Below, in pieces: positions 28,821 through 39,183 of a DNA stretch of 64,000 nt; the stretch's first letter is position 1; every line of letters starts with the position of its first letter. This DNA is from Vibrio cincinnatiensis (GTDB taxonomy: Bacteria; Pseudomonadota; Gammaproteobacteria; Enterobacterales; Vibrionaceae): assembly GCF_022113815.1 (NCBI RefSeq), contig NZ_SGOM01000009.1, positions 89,431 through 153,430 on the forward strand, in the 5' to 3' direction. The position numbers and the translations under genes are program-made. Under the pieces are notes generated by a model. That model was not told where the DNA came from and made no database searches. It was given only the letters and a program-made list of their open reading frames with translations.

Positions 28821-29669
28821 ATGATAAAATTGATCACCCTGAATAATCCCCGTATGGCACAGTCTTTTATTGATTACATGGCTTCACGGCAGATTGATGT
28901 AGAGATGAAGCTCGAAGAGGGGGATCAATTTTCTTTATGGTTGGTGGAGGAGCAGCATTGGGCGGAAGTTGAAAGTGAATTAAAGCAATTTTTACATTCT
29001 CCTCAAGATAGAAAGTATCAAGCCGCCTCTTGGCTTGTCGCAGAGACGCGACGACCTCAATTTTCTTACACCTCTCCTAGCCTTGTTTCATTAATTAAAG
29101 CTAAAGCCGGCCCAGTTACCTTATTTGTGATGCTGGTTTGTAGCATTATTTTCATTTTTCAGCAGTTCGGGCTCGCTCAACAGGTTTTTTCTGCTTTACA
29201 TTTTCCTGCCTTTGTCGGGCAACAATGGCAGTTATGGCGTTGGTTTAGTCACGCTTTGCTGCATTTCTCTGTTTTACACATCGCCTTTAACTTACTGTGG
29301 TGGTGGCAGTTGGGAGGGGATATTGAAACTCGACTGGGAAGTGGAAAGATTCTCCAACTCTTTTTGATCTCTGCGGCTTTATCTGGTGCTGGACAATACT
29401 GGGTGGAAGGCGCGAATTTTGGCGGCTTGTCTGGGGTTGTGTATGCGTTGGTCGGCTATTTGTGGATTCTAGGCTGGCGAGCTCCAGAGCTTGGATTAAG
29501 TATGCCTAAACCTTTAATCGCTTTTATGTTGGTTTGGTTGATATTGGGATTTGTGCAACCTTTTATGGCGATTGCCAATAGTGCGCATCTTGCTGGGCTG
29601 GTGAGTGGTGTCTTGTTAGGGGTGTTAGATATCGAACGATTGAGAAAGTCTCATCAAAAGCATCAGTAG
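28821..29669 (+). CDS. glpG: Rhomboid serine protease GlpG
   Basis: This intramembrane protease has an N-terminal cytosolic domain (about residues 1-80) and six membrane helices. The catalytic serine is in GGLSGVVYALVGY and the catalytic histidine in SAHLAGLVSG. The HALLHFSVLHIAFNLLWWWQLG segment is the classical rhomboid H..HxxxN region. The 282 residues fit the family. It is coupled to glpE. Confidence 0.96.
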   Translation: MIKLITLNNPRMAQSFIDYMASRQIDVEMKLEEGDQFSLWLVEEQHWAEVESELKQFLHSPQDRKYQAASWLVAETRRPQFSYTSPSLVSLIKAKAGPVTLFVMLVCSIIFIFQQFGLAQQVFSALHFPAFVGQQWQLWRWFSHALLHFSVLHIAFNLLWWWQLGGDIETRLGSGKILQLFLISAALSGAGQYWVEGANFGGLSGVVYALVGYLWILGWRAPELGLSMPKPLIAFMLVWLILGFVQPFMAIANSAHLAGLVSGVLLGVLDIERLRKSHQKHQ

Positions 29670-29683
29670 CCTGCTTTTGATGA
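29651..29683. terminator. Hairpin at the glpG stop
   Basis: A perfect 11-bp stem (TCATCAAAAGC / GCTTTTGATGA) with an 11-base loop spans the glpG stop codon, ahead of the convergent FliL-like gene. No T-run follows, so it may instead protect the 3' end. Confidence 0.5.
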
Positions 29684-29699
29684 GTGAGTGTGCTTGAGT

Positions 29700-30107
29700 C
29701 TACTGGTAGATATACTTAGTAAACAGTAGGTCTGCGATAAGCGTGCGCCCAGTTTCTGGTAGTAAAATATTATTTAACTGCTCAACTAGGGTTTTACGGA
29801 TGTTTTCTCGTCCTGCCAAAGATTTAATGGAGTCTTCACTCTGTTTGCCCAGCAACTCGATAACGGCATCTCGAATCAAGGGTTGATGCAGCTCGATTAA
29901 AGGAAGATCTTCATTATTAGCGACCATGATATCAATTCTGACTTGGATATAGCCTAACCGCTTACCTTTGGTATAGAAGTTAGTGGTAAGATCTGGCTCA
30001 AGAGTAAAGTAAGCCAATTGGGGTTTATTTTCTTCTGTTGCCGAAGTGGGGTAAGAAGTTAGCAGGCCAAAGGCTAGCATTGTTGGGACTAAATAACGTT
30101 TAAGCAT
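29700..30107 (-). CDS. FliL-like periplasmic/membrane protein
   Basis: This 135-residue protein has an N-terminal signal or membrane segment (MLKRYLVPTMLAFGLLTSYPTSA) and a C-terminal FliL-type domain (YFTLEPDLTTNFYTKG...GYIQVRIDIMVANNEDL...ENIRKTLVEQLNNIL). Family members sit at the flagellar stator, but this copy is outside any flagellar cluster, and similar stand-alone copies are found beside ubiC in vibrios as far as I recall. Its role is unknown. Confidence 0.8.
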   Translation of the reverse strand: MLKRYLVPTMLAFGLLTSYPTSATEENKPQLAYFTLEPDLTTNFYTKGKRLGYIQVRIDIMVANNEDLPLIELHQPLIRDAVIELLGKQSEDSIKSLAGRENIRKTLVEQLNNILLPETGRTLIADLLFTKYIYQ

Positions 30108-30273
30108 ATTTGTGCCTGTTCTTTGTTCTGTTCACGATATTCGAATCGCCTGAGTCTTGTTACAATAGCGCATCTGATTGTAAATAAAATGCTTAATTAG
30201 AGCTTAAACACAAGTCGTGTCGCTGTATTCGAGCGTTATTGTATGATGGTTAAGCATTATATTGAATACTAGT

Positions 30274-30813
30274 ATGAAGAGAATAACTCCGCTCTATCTT
30301 TCTGCGTTACAGCAAGTAAATTGGAAAATGCCGACAGAATTTCGCTATCCAAGTGAGATAGCAAAGTCTTGGCTACTCGAACAGGGCTCATTATCTCACC
30401 TGATGAGTCAGTACTGTCAAACGTTACAAGTCAATTTTTGTCAGCATCAGTGGGCTGAACCTGAACGGCTTGAGGTCGATGAACTCGCTTTGCTGTCTCA
30501 AGAGCGTTGTTTATTACGGCAGGTCGTGTTATCGGGGGATGGCTTTCCTTGGGTTTTCGGCCGAACCTTGATTCCTCAATCATCATTGCAAGATCAACCT
30601 ATCGATCTCACTTTACAGGGAAAGGTTCCTCTTGGCTTAACTGTTTTCAGTAGCGACAATGTCGACCGTGATGCATTACAAATCGGTTGGGCGCAAACTC
30701 ACCAAGGGCCATTGTTGGCTCGTCGCTCACGCTTGTGGATGAATCATAAACCGATGTTAGTGGCTGAATTATTTCTTCCGGATTGCCCGGTATACACTAA
30801 GGAGAGTGTGTAA
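30274..30813 (+). CDS. ubiC: Chorismate pyruvate-lyase UbiC
   Basis: This 179-residue enzyme splits chorismate into 4-hydroxybenzoate and pyruvate, the first step of ubiquinone synthesis. The motifs RQVVLSGDGFPWVFGRTLIP and ARRSRLW with the C-terminal ELFLPDCP are family hallmarks. A UUG four codons upstream is possible, but the ATG at 30274 aligns better with the usual N-terminus. ubiA starts at once after its stop. Confidence 0.94.
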   Translation: MKRITPLYLSALQQVNWKMPTEFRYPSEIAKSWLLEQGSLSHLMSQYCQTLQVNFCQHQWAEPERLEVDELALLSQERCLLRQVVLSGDGFPWVFGRTLIPQSSLQDQPIDLTLQGKVPLGLTVFSSDNVDRDALQIGWAQTHQGPLLARRSRLWMNHKPMLVAELFLPDCPVYTKESV

Positions 30814-31668
30814 ATGACCGTAGCAAAAGCTCGCGCCTACTGGCAGCTAATGCGTATGAATCGGCCGATTGGCTCGTTGTTATTATTATGGCCAACGGTA
30901 TGGGCATTGATTTTGGCAGCGCAAGGGATTCCTGACATTAAAGTGTTACTGGTATTTATTGTCGGAGTGTTTTCCATGCGCTCAGCTGGCTGTGTGATTA
31001 ATGATTTTGCTGATCGTCATGTGGATGGGCATGTCAAACGGACAGCTCAGCGACCTCTGCCTGCGGGTATTGTGACCGCTCAAGAAGCTATCATTCTTTT
31101 TATTAGTTTGGTTTTATTGTCCTTTTTATTGGTTTTGACCATGAACCCGCTCACGATCAAGCTCTCTTTAGCAGGAGTCGTGTTGGCGTTTATTTATCCT
31201 TTTATGAAGCGGTATACGCATCTTCCCCAGTTTTTTTTAGGGTTGGCGTTTAGTTGGTCTATTCCGATGGCTTGGGCTGCTCAAGCCAATGAATTACCTA
31301 TGGTCGTTTGGTTTGTGTTTACCATTAATGTCATTTGGACCATTGCGTATGATACTCAATATGCGATGGTCGATCGTGATGATGATTTAGTGATTGGAGT
31401 AAAATCTACCGCTATCTTATTTGGTCGTTTTGATAAAATGATCATCGGCTTTTTACAACTGCTGACCGTTGTTTTGCTGATGATGCTCGGTTATTACTAC
31501 CAGCTGGGGCATAGTTATTACTGGGCGATTTTAATTGCTTGCGGCTTATTTGTTCATCAACAACACTTAATTCGACACCGTGAGCGTATGCCGTGTTTTC
31601 AAGCCTTTCTGAATAACAACTACGTTGGTATGGTGGTTGCGGTGGGGTTATTCTTTTCTTTTTTATAA
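30814..31668 (+). CDS. ubiA: 4-hydroxybenzoate octaprenyltransferase UbiA
   Basis: This inner-membrane prenyltransferase attaches the polyprenyl tail to 4-hydroxybenzoate. Both Asp-rich motifs are present: [12 protein letters not shown], followed by KRTAQRPL, and [12 protein letters not shown]. The 284 residues hold about eight or nine membrane helices. It is the second gene of ubiCA, and AAGGAGAG lies just upstream of its ATG. Confidence 0.96.
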   Translation: MTVAKARAYWQLMRMNRPIGSLLLLWPTVWALILAAQGIPDIKVLLVFIVGVFSMRSAGCVINDFADRHVDGHVKRTAQRPLPAGIVTAQEAIILFISLVLLSFLLVLTMNPLTIKLSLAGVVLAFIYPFMKRYTHLPQFFLGLAFSWSIPMAWAAQANELPMVVWFVFTINVIWTIAYDTQYAMVDRDDDLVIGVKSTAILFGRFDKMIIGFLQLLTVVLLMMLGYYYQLGHSYYWAILIACGLFVHQQHLIRHRERMPCFQAFLNNNYVGMVVAVGLFFSFL

Positions 31669-31687
31669 TCTTACTTGACTGAAAATG

Positions 31688-31715
31688 ACTAAGGCATCCT
31701 TCTGGATGCCTTAGT
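31688..31715. terminator. Bidirectional hairpin between ubiA and plsB
   Basis: A perfect 12-bp stem (ACTAAGGCATCC / GGATGCCTTAGT) with loop TTCT lies between the convergent ubiA and plsB genes. The downstream T content is modest. Confidence 0.8.
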
Positions 31716-31739
31716 GTTTCGGTGTACACTTATTTTCGA

Positions 31740-34166
31740 TTACCACTCAACTTGATAGATACTTTCTTGAATAGTGAGCCGAACTTCTGGATAAAGCATG
31801 GCATATAAAGCCTGTGCAAACTGCTCAGTTTGTTCTAAGTGGCAGTGTCCGTCACTTTCTAGATAGCCTTGCTGAGTTAACGTTACAAAAAGGGCAGAGA
31901 ACACGCCTTTATCAAAAAACTCAGGCGCATTAATACCGTGTAATCGGCCTAGACGTTGAGCGATCTCTTGGCTCTTGCTTTCTAAGTCGGTTTTATCCAG
32001 TTCAGGATTTGCCACCAGTAGGTTTAAAGCAATAGCGTAACGCTGCAATGTTTCTAGAATGGTTCTACCAAGCAGCATCAATACTTGCGTCTGCGCTTGG
32101 TTAATCGTCACCATTTTGTCCTGTTGGCTAATCATTTGTTGAGCTTCTAGCTCCGCAAGATAGTGTTCAACCACTTGGCCGAGTTCCTCTTCTTGGTAAC
32201 TTAAAAAGAGTTCTTGCTTAAGGAATGGGTAGACTTGTGCCACGTTATGTTGGATAGCCTCTACTGACATCTGCTGTTGACGGATCAGCATCTGAGCAAT
32301 TAACGAAGGCAGAGCAAGTAGGTGAATAATATTGTTCCGATAGTAAGTCATCAGAATTGATTGATTTCGATCGAGGGAAATAATGTCTCCCATAGTATCG
32401 GTTTCAACTAAGAACTTATCCAAAGATTCTGCATGTAAGACCAATTGCTCCGCACTTTCATTCGGGACAGTGAAGGTTTTAGAGTACGGTACATGACGCA
32501 GTAGCGATAAATAACAATCTATCTGCTTAACTAGGTTATCCCTTGCAAGCGCTCGTTGGCGAGAAGCCAGCAAGGCTGTTGCACATAAGGTCATTGCGTT
32601 TGCGGCGGCGGCATCGTTAATGTGAGTCATCATTTTGGTTGCCAGTTGATTAACCACAGGGGTCATCCATTGTGGTTTACTGGCTCCCATCGGGTCGATC
32701 GCTTGTGTCCATTCTGGTACTTGCTCATTCAGAAACTGATTAAGCGGAATCGGTTCACCAAAGTTGACGTAACCTTGTCCAAAATTACGTAATTTACGCA
32801 AAGTGCGGAAAACTAGCCCCGCATTCTCTTTCTCTTTACGTTTGCCTCGTAGCTCTTTTGCATAGGTGCCCACTTCCATGACGTGCTCATAACCGATATA
32901 GACTGGAACCAGCGTGACAGGGCGGTTCAGGCCACGTAGCATGGCTTGAATGGTCATTGCGAGCATACCGGTTTTTGCTTGGAGTAAACGCCCCGTTCTT
33001 GAACGGCCACCTTCACTGAAATATTCCACGGAATAGCCTTTTGCAAACAGTTCTGCCAAATATTCGCGGAAAATGGTGGAATAGAGTTTGTTGCCTTTGA
33101 AGCTACGACGGATAAAAAAGGCACCACCACGGCGGAAAATGGGGCCAGCAGGGAAGAAATTTAAGTTAATCCCAGCTGCAATGTGAGGGGGAACCATACC
33201 TTCGTGATAAAGCACGTACGAGAGTAGTAGGTAGTCCATGTGGCTTCGATGGCAAGGCACATAGACAATTTCATGACCATCTTGCGCCAGTTTTCGTACG
33301 GTGGCGGCGTTATTAATGTTTAAGCCTTGATAAATACGGTTCCACAACCAGCCCAGAACTCGGTCACCTTTTTTGACTAAGGAATAGGAGAAGTCAGCGG
33401 CAATCTCATCGAGCATGTTATGGGCTTCTTTACGAGCTTTTTCTATGGAAATCTTTTTACTGCTCGCTTCATCGGTAATGGCTTTCTCGATAGCGGGGGA
33501 GTGCATTAACCGTGCAAATAATTGATGACGCTGGGGAAGATTAGGCCCTGAAGCTGCCAGCTTTTGACGAGAAAAGTGGATCCGAGCGACGCGTGCCAAT
33601 TTATGTGCTATCGAACTATCAGTACCGTGAGTATCGGCCATATAGCGCAGTGAAACCACAGGGCTAAAACGCACTAAGCAATCTCGACCTGCCAGTATGA
33701 CGGCTTTGGCTTTTTGTGGGCCATTCAACGCCTGTAAATACGGTTTCTCACGTCCTTCTTTGCCCGGCTTACGTCCCCATAAAACGGTGGCTGGAATCAT
33801 CTGAACATCCAGCTCAGAATCTAGCTGATGCAGGCTAAGGAGTTCCGTAAACGTTGTGATTGATTCACTGGGGACGTGATGATCATCTTGTAATAAAGTA
33901 GGGCGCGAGGAGATGAAAACATAACGTTTCAACGGGTGCCCATTGATAACCAGTGGTTCTAAAGGATCGGGTAAGCCTGCATGGCGAGCATGGGTCTGTA
34001 ATGTGAGCAAGTCAACATTAGAGCGAAATGGCAGTGCATAGACGACAGGTTTGTTAAGGTCGATCGTCAAGTCATCAACAGGGTTTGACGGAATAGCGGT
34101 TCCCTTAACCAATACCGAAAGTGGTAATTTCAGTAGGGAGCGTGAAAATGAGTGTCCGGAAGACAT
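31740..34166 (-). CDS. plsB: Glycerol-3-phosphate acyltransferase PlsB
   Basis: This 808-residue inner-membrane-associated enzyme makes lysophosphatidate from glycerol-3-phosphate and acyl-ACP/CoA. The catalytic HX4D box is [12 protein letters not shown]; the [21 protein letters not shown] and [13 protein letters not shown] blocks follow in order. Length is normal. It is divergent from lexA as in E. coli, where plsB also shares this neighbourhood. Confidence 0.97.
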   Translation of the reverse strand: MSSGHSFSRSLLKLPLSVLVKGTAIPSNPVDDLTIDLNKPVVYALPFRSNVDLLTLQTHARHAGLPDPLEPLVINGHPLKRYVFISSRPTLLQDDHHVPSESITTFTELLSLHQLDSELDVQMIPATVLWGRKPGKEGREKPYLQALNGPQKAKAVILAGRDCLVRFSPVVSLRYMADTHGTDSSIAHKLARVARIHFSRQKLAASGPNLPQRHQLFARLMHSPAIEKAITDEASSKKISIEKARKEAHNMLDEIAADFSYSLVKKGDRVLGWLWNRIYQGLNINNAATVRKLAQDGHEIVYVPCHRSHMDYLLLSYVLYHEGMVPPHIAAGINLNFFPAGPIFRRGGAFFIRRSFKGNKLYSTIFREYLAELFAKGYSVEYFSEGGRSRTGRLLQAKTGMLAMTIQAMLRGLNRPVTLVPVYIGYEHVMEVGTYAKELRGKRKEKENAGLVFRTLRKLRNFGQGYVNFGEPIPLNQFLNEQVPEWTQAIDPMGASKPQWMTPVVNQLATKMMTHINDAAAANAMTLCATALLASRQRALARDNLVKQIDCYLSLLRHVPYSKTFTVPNESAEQLVLHAESLDKFLVETDTMGDIISLDRNQSILMTYYRNNIIHLLALPSLIAQMLIRQQQMSVEAIQHNVAQVYPFLKQELFLSYQEEELGQVVEHYLAELEAQQMISQQDKMVTINQAQTQVLMLLGRTILETLQRYAIALNLLVANPELDKTDLESKSQEIAQRLGRLHGINAPEFFDKGVFSALFVTLTQQGYLESDGHCHLEQTEQFAQALYAMLYPEVRLTIQESIYQVEW

Positions 34167-34454
34167 AAGAGTTCAAGGCCTCAAGAATACATACAAACAC
34201 TTAAACGGTTCACTTTTGTGCTGTAATTCGGTGACAGTGCAAAAGGAAGGCGTTTAAGTCGGTGTCTTTTTTGAACCGCAAGAATACCAGAAACTGGTCA
34301 AACCTTTTAATAATATTGCTTAACATAACGTCATTTTATCGATGTAGTGATGATTTCTGTAGCTATCATCTGAGAGAGGGAAGGTACGCAATAGCAAAGG
34401 GGGCGGTTGGAATGAATCAAAAAATCATCAATCTGGATTGCTTTTCAATAATTA
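34167..34454. other. plsB-lexA intergenic region
   Basis: This gene-free stretch between divergent plsB and lexA holds the promoters of both. Apart from the LexA boxes next to lexA I recognise no defined element. An AT-rich part near 34300-34340 could carry the plsB promoter. Confidence 0.5.
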
Positions 34455-34490
34455 CTGGATATACTCACAGTTAACTGTATAAAAAGACAG
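34455..34490 (+). promoter_or_regulatory. Two LexA (SOS) boxes upstream of lexA
   Basis: CTGGATATACTCACAG (34455-34470) and CTGTATAAAAAGACAG (34475-34490) both fit CTG-N10-CAG. The two boxes lie 8-43 bp before the start codon, an arrangement like that of E. coli lexA, and indicate autorepression. Confidence 0.92.
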
Positions 34491-34497
34491 GTGAATT

Positions 34498-35121
34498 ATG
34501 AAGCCGTTAACGCCACGCCAACAACAAGTTTTCGATTTAATCAAAAGTAAAATTGAAGATACAGGCATGCCCCCCACTCGAGCTGAGATTGCTCGTGAAC
34601 TGGGTTTTCGTTCTGCTAATGCGGCGGAAGAACACTTGAAAGCGCTTGCTCGCAAGCAAGTGATTGAAATTATTCCGGGCGCATCACGTGGCCTCCGAAT
34701 TTTGTTGGGAGCGAATGATGAGGCTCAGGAGGAAGGTTTGCCACTCATTGGTCGTGTCGCTGCCGGAGAGCCTATTCTAGCGCAAGAGCATGTTGAAGCA
34801 CATTACCATGTTGATCCAAGTATGTTTCGCCCTCAAGCTGATTTTTTGCTGCGTGTTCAAGGCGAAAGTATGAAAAATATTGGGATTATGGATGGCGATC
34901 TCCTAGCTGTTCATAAAACTCAAGATGTTCGCAATGGGCAAGTGGTTGTGGCTCGGGTTGAGGATGATGTAACGGTCAAGCGGCTAGAACGTAAGGGCGC
35001 GAAAGTTTTTTTGCATGCAGAGAATGAAGCCTTTTCACCCATTGAGGTTGATCTCACTTGTCAGGAATTGGCTATTGAAGGTGTGGCGGTCGGTATTATC
35101 CGTAATACAGACTGGATGTAA
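34498..35121 (+). CDS. lexA: SOS repressor LexA
   Basis: This 207-residue repressor has an N-terminal winged HTH ([23 protein letters not shown]) and a C-terminal S24 peptidase domain. The self-cleavage site is Ala89-Gly90 in GRVAAGEP. The catalytic serine is S124 in QGESMKNIG and the lysine K161 in DVTVKRL. RecA filaments trigger cleavage and SOS induction. Two boxes directly upstream show autoregulation. Confidence 0.98.
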   Translation: MKPLTPRQQQVFDLIKSKIEDTGMPPTRAEIARELGFRSANAAEEHLKALARKQVIEIIPGASRGLRILLGANDEAQEEGLPLIGRVAAGEPILAQEHVEAHYHVDPSMFRPQADFLLRVQGESMKNIGIMDGDLLAVHKTQDVRNGQVVVARVEDDVTVKRLERKGAKVFLHAENEAFSPIEVDLTCQELAIEGVAVGIIRNTDWM

Positions 35122-35153
35122 GCTCCTTTTCCTAAGTCAACACGCTTGCCAAT

Positions 35154-35172
35154 CTAATTGATATTCATTATC
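35154..35172 (+). promoter_or_regulatory. Candidate Fur box upstream of the methyltransferase gene
   Basis: CTAATTGATATTCATTATC matches 14 of 19 positions of the Fur consensus, with the right half ATTCATTATC nearly complete. It lies 33 bp before the methyltransferase start. Iron control is a prediction. Confidence 0.45.
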
Positions 35173-35204
35173 ATCTTCTTTGTGGTGTCATAAGGAAGAT
35201 GATC

Positions 35205-36014
35205 ATGCCCTCTAAAAAGACAGATTCATCCGGTTATCAAGTTCCTCCTCGCTTGCTGCAACCGCTTTGGTTACGTAGCCGAGAAAGCTTGGTTGACGAT
35301 GGCTTGGTTTATGATCCCATGGCCACCAGTGCTTGTCAGCGTTGTCATTTAGCCCCTGAGTGTTTGGCTGGTGATATCCACCAAAAACAGCTGTTACACG
35401 TCACATTAACGCGTCTGTGCGATCAACAAATTCACCAATTCCTTAAACATTACCCCGATGGTTGGATAGTCAACGTTGGTGCTGGGCTTGATACCCGTTT
35501 TTACCGCATTGATAACGGTCGTTGTCATTGGTTGGAAGTGGATGTGAGCGAACATCTTCTCTGGCGACAAAAGCTGTTTCACCGTAGTGAACGTTATCAA
35601 CATTGCTGCGGCAGTGTGGAGAGTATCGATTGGTTGGAATCTTTACCGGTTCCTGAATCGGCTCCTGTTTTTATCTTATGTGAGCAAGCGTTATTAGATT
35701 GCCATGCTCAGCAAGTCGCGCGTTTTATTCGTTCGATTGGACTGCATTTTGCCCATGCGCAGGCGTGCATTATTTTAGCTGGGGATAAAACGGGTTCGCG
35801 CTTAGGGCAAAAAATGGGGTCGGACATATACCAACATGGGTTTGTTCACCCAGAACAGGCGGTATTACATTGTTTACCATGGGCAGATAATGTAACCATG
35901 CTTTCCCCTCTCGATCGTGATTGTGGGCGTTGGAAATTATGGCAACGTTTTGTGAGTAAGATAGGTTATCTAAAACAGCGTTTCACTCCCGTCGCTATCC
36001 TTGTCCGTTGGTAG
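35205..36014 (+). CDS. Class I SAM methyltransferase, leucine-carboxyl-methyltransferase-like family
   Basis: This 269-residue protein has a SAM-binding strand and loop IVNVGAGLDTRFYRI, an acidic residue at the end of the next strand (WLEVDVSE), and a CEQALLDC segment in the active-site region, all typical of the LCM/O-methyltransferase (PF04072) family. Four cysteines in CQRCHLAPEC near residue 45 are unusual. The ATG at 35205 is preferred because AAGGA is spaced eight bases from it. It precedes a MATE exporter; the substrate is unknown. Confidence 0.8.
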   Translation: MPSKKTDSSGYQVPPRLLQPLWLRSRESLVDDGLVYDPMATSACQRCHLAPECLAGDIHQKQLLHVTLTRLCDQQIHQFLKHYPDGWIVNVGAGLDTRFYRIDNGRCHWLEVDVSEHLLWRQKLFHRSERYQHCCGSVESIDWLESLPVPESAPVFILCEQALLDCHAQQVARFIRSIGLHFAHAQACIILAGDKTGSRLGQKMGSDIYQHGFVHPEQAVLHCLPWADNVTMLSPLDRDCGRWKLWQRFVSKIGYLKQRFTPVAILVRW

Positions 36015-36079
36015 TGCTTTCATAGCTGCCACGGTAAATTTTCGTTACACTGATGCCTTCCTTTTCTGAGGGCTATGGC

Positions 36080-37426
36080 GTGCAATCCATCATTCAAATA
36101 TTGTCTAATCGTTCGCTTCATCGGCAGGTTTTACTGCTGTCTATTCCTATGGTGCTATCAAACATTACTATTCCGCTGTTAGGCCTAGTGGATGCGGCGG
36201 TGATCGGCCATTTACAGCATGCTTGGTATCTGGGTGGGGTGGCTTTAGGCAGTACCTTGATCAGTGTTACGTTTTGGTTGTTGGGTTTTTTACGTATGTC
36301 AACGACAGGATTAACGGCCCAAGCGTATGGTGAGGAGAATACACAGCAATTGGCACGAGTCTGGTTGCAGGGCACTCTGATGGCATTGGGGTTTGCAACG
36401 CTATTTTTACTTATTCACCGTGGCTTAGGTACGGCTATTTTTTCGTTTAGCGATGCCAGTGAACAGGTAAAAACTTATGCACAGCAGTATTTTTTTATTC
36501 GTGCTTGGAGTGCTCCGGCAGCATTAATGAATTTTGTGTTATTGGGGTGGTTACTGGGAACGCAAAATGCTAAAGCACCGATGTGGATGGTGATTATTAC
36601 CAACCTTACCAATATTGGGTTGGATGTGTTGTTTGTATTGGGGTTCGGTTGGAAAGTGCAAGGGGTCGCCATTGCATCCGTGATTGCTGACTATGTTGGA
36701 ATGAGCTTTGGGCTGTTATGTGTTTGGCGATATTGGTGCGCGAAATCTTTGCCATCACCATGGTCTTTGTTGGCGAAAGCATCACAGGGGATGAGTCGCT
36801 TTATTCGCCTTAACCGTGATATTTTTCTCCGTTCGTTGTGCTTGCAAGCGGTGTTTAGTTTTATGACTTTCCAAGGGGCTGCATTCGGTGATCAAGTCGT
36901 GGCCGCCAATGCGGTATTAATGAGCTTTCTGATGATGATCTCCTATGGCATGGACGGTTTTGCTTATGCAATGGAAGCGATGGTCGGCAAGGCGATCGGA
37001 GCCAAAAGCCAGCAACAACTTAAGGCCTCTATTATCGGTAGTACTTTCTGGAGCCTGATGATTTGTTTAGGGTTAACGTTATTATTTTCAGTTGCAGGGG
37101 CATGGCTGATTAGCCTGATTACGAGCATTGAAGAAGTGCAGCAAATGGCGAGGAATTTTCTACCTTGGTTAGTAGCGATGCCGTTAATTTCGATGTGGTG
37201 CTTTTTATTGGATGGTATTTTCATTGGGGCAACAAAAGGAAAGGAAATGCGTAATAGTATGTTCGTTGCTGCGCTTGGCTTTTTTCTCCTCTTCACTCTA
37301 CTTTCTGATTGGCAGAACCATGCTTTGTGGCTCTCAATGTTATCTTTTATGGCGTTACGTGGAATGACACTAGGCTGGGTTTTGATATGGCAGTGGCGAC
37401 AAGGGCACTTTTTTGCAAAAGGATAA
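36080..37426 (+). CDS. dinF: MATE family exporter (DinF-like)
   Basis: This is a 12-helix sodium- or proton-driven multidrug exporter. The first helices (VLLLSIPMVLSNITIPLLGLVDAAVIGHL) and the NAVLMSFLMMISYGMDGFAYAMEAMVGKAIGA block are characteristic of the DinF branch. Two starts are possible. The ATG at 36053 has no ribosome binding site, whereas the GUG at 36080 follows GAGGG by seven bases, so I chose it; the protein is then 448 residues. E. coli dinF is next to lexA and SOS-induced. Here a methyltransferase gene lies between them. Confidence 0.87.
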   Translation: MQSIIQILSNRSLHRQVLLLSIPMVLSNITIPLLGLVDAAVIGHLQHAWYLGGVALGSTLISVTFWLLGFLRMSTTGLTAQAYGEENTQQLARVWLQGTLMALGFATLFLLIHRGLGTAIFSFSDASEQVKTYAQQYFFIRAWSAPAALMNFVLLGWLLGTQNAKAPMWMVIITNLTNIGLDVLFVLGFGWKVQGVAIASVIADYVGMSFGLLCVWRYWCAKSLPSPWSLLAKASQGMSRFIRLNRDIFLRSLCLQAVFSFMTFQGAAFGDQVVAANAVLMSFLMMISYGMDGFAYAMEAMVGKAIGAKSQQQLKASIIGSTFWSLMICLGLTLLFSVAGAWLISLITSIEEVQQMARNFLPWLVAMPLISMWCFLLDGIFIGATKGKEMRNSMFVAALGFFLLFTLLSDWQNHALWLSMLSFMALRGMTLGWVLIWQWRQGHFFAKG

Positions 37427-37435
37427 AGACGACTC

Positions 37436-37462
37436 CCCCGAGCGATGTAAGAACGCTCGGGG
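37436..37462. terminator. Hairpin between dinF and sthA
   Basis: A perfect 9-bp GC-rich stem (CCCCGAGCG / CGCTCGGGG) with a 9-base loop lies between convergent genes. No T-run follows on either strand, so termination is probable but weaker. Confidence 0.6.
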
Positions 37463-37470
37463 AACCTTCG

Positions 37471-38871
37471 TTAAAAGAGTCGATTGAGGCCATTGAGCGC
37501 GGCAACACGATACGCTTCTGCCATGGTGGGGTAATTAAACGTAGTATTGACGAAATACTCAATGGTATTGGCTTCTCCTTTTTGCTCCATTATCGCTTGG
37601 CCGATATGAATGATTTCTGCTGCCCGCTCGCCAAAGACGTGAATGCCTAAAATTTCCTTTGTTTCTCGATGGAATAAAATTTTCAGGCTCCCAATATCTT
37701 TACCTGAAATTTGCGCCCTAGCGAGGTGCTTAAAAGAGGATCGGCCAACTTCATAAGGAATTTTGGCGGCAGTGAGTTCTTGCTCGGTTTTCCCCACTGA
37801 ACTGATTTCAGGAATGGTATAAATTCCGGTTGGAATATCTTCAATTAATTTATTACTGGCATGCCCTTGCGTGATGGCTTGCGCCGTAAAGCGGCCTTGA
37901 TCATAGGCCGCGCTAGCAAGGCTTGGATAACCGATCACATCACCAACGGCGTAGATATGGTCGATATCGGTTTGGTAATTATTGTTAACGGTTAACTGGC
38001 CACGTGAATCTGGGGTTAGCCCAACAGAAGAGAGGTTCAACTGGTCGGTATTACCAGTTCGTCCATTGGCATATAACAGGCAATCGGCTTTCATTTTTTT
38101 ACCAGACTGCAAGTGAACAATGACGCCATCACTGGTACCTTCGACTTTCTGATAGGTTTCATCGTTACGGATGACAACACCACTGTTCCAGAAATGATAA
38201 GAGAGAGCATCTGAAATTTCATTATCTAAAAACGCGAGTAATCGATCTCGTGTGTTCACTAAATCCGTTTTCACCCCGAGACCTCGGAATATGGAGGCAT
38301 ATTCGCAGCCGATTACCCCAGCACCGTAAATAATAATATGTTTGGGATCATGCTTGAGATTGAGAATCGAATCACTGTCATAGATACGAGGGTGGCCAAA
38401 GTCAACATCACTGGGTTGGTAAGGGCGAGAACCCGTTGCAATTACAAAGGTATCAGCTTGGTACTGTTCCACACTGCCATCCTCTTTACTGACAGCAACG
38501 GTATGAGGATCAGCAAATTGAGCGGTTCCAAAAATGAGAGTGCAGTGATTTCGATCATAAAAGCCCTGGCGGAGCCGGGTCTGTTTATCGATCACCGATT
38601 TTGCATGGCTAAGAATAGAGGAAAAGTTAGCAGAGAGGCTGGTGTTGTTTTTGCAAAAGAGTGGGTTACGGTTGAATTCAATAATTCGACTGACAGCATG
38701 ACGTAATGCTTTTGATGGAATGGTCCCCCAATGTGTACATCCGCCGCCAACACTGCTCTCTTTCTCGATAATGGCGACATTCATTCCCGCTTTTGTTAAG
38801 CCCATGGCGGCCCCTTCTCCGCCGGGGCCACTGCCGATTACGATGACGTCAAAGTGGTGATTCTGTGCCAT
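37471..38871 (-). CDS. sthA: Soluble pyridine nucleotide transhydrogenase SthA (UdhA)
   Basis: This 466-residue FAD enzyme moves reducing power between NADPH and NADH. The FAD-binding [15 protein letters not shown] and the segment [17 protein letters not shown] are visible. The second active-site cysteine of the disulfide oxidoreductases is replaced by Thr, as expected for SthA. The NAD-binding [14 protein letters not shown] and the C-terminal dimer interface are intact. It is divergent from fabR, as in E. coli. Confidence 0.97.
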   Translation of the reverse strand: MAQNHHFDVIVIGSGPGGEGAAMGLTKAGMNVAIIEKESSVGGGCTHWGTIPSKALRHAVSRIIEFNRNPLFCKNNTSLSANFSSILSHAKSVIDKQTRLRQGFYDRNHCTLIFGTAQFADPHTVAVSKEDGSVEQYQADTFVIATGSRPYQPSDVDFGHPRIYDSDSILNLKHDPKHIIIYGAGVIGCEYASIFRGLGVKTDLVNTRDRLLAFLDNEISDALSYHFWNSGVVIRNDETYQKVEGTSDGVIVHLQSGKKMKADCLLYANGRTGNTDQLNLSSVGLTPDSRGQLTVNNNYQTDIDHIYAVGDVIGYPSLASAAYDQGRFTAQAITQGHASNKLIEDIPTGIYTIPEISSVGKTEQELTAAKIPYEVGRSSFKHLARAQISGKDIGSLKILFHRETKEILGIHVFGERAAEIIHIGQAIMEQKGEANTIEYFVNTTFNYPTMAEAYRVAALNGLNRLF

Positions 38872-39183
38872 AAGTGGTCCTTGTTATCAAGACTTGGTAT
38901 TACTGTAGCAAGATTGTAATGGATTGACTTGATAGGTAAATCTAATTGCTTTCATAGAGTGCCAAGGATCACGTGCTTTAATAAAAAAGAGCAATCGACA
39001 CCGATTTCATTCGATGAAATCCGCTTATGTTAAAGAGGTGTATGGTTGTCGAACTGATGGAGGTGCGCGCGATGAGTGTGGTTAGTGATATGCAGTCAAT
39101 AGAAGGTGATGAGAGAGTCGACAAGACTTTGTCTTGCGTTATAGTATTGAGTTGACTTTTCCTTGATAGAGAACGGAACCAGC
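38872..39183. other. sthA-fabR divergent intergenic region
   Basis: This stretch holds the two divergent promoters. It also contains a hairpin at 39003-39021 (GATTTCAT / ATGAAATC, loop TCG) and, at 39072-39155, a possible small reading frame listed separately. No FabR-like operator is evident. Confidence 0.5.
39072..39155 (+). CDS. Possible 27-residue leader ORF upstream of fabR
   Basis: GGAGGT stands seven bases before an ATG. The frame gives 27 residues (beginning [16 protein letters not shown]) and ends 28 bp before fabR. It contains a small hairpin (CAAGAC TTT GTCTTG). The strong ribosome binding site is the only support; the peptide has no recognisable feature, and the frame may be fortuitous. 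Confidence 0.3.
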   Translation: MSVVSDMQSIEGDERVDKTLSCVIVLS

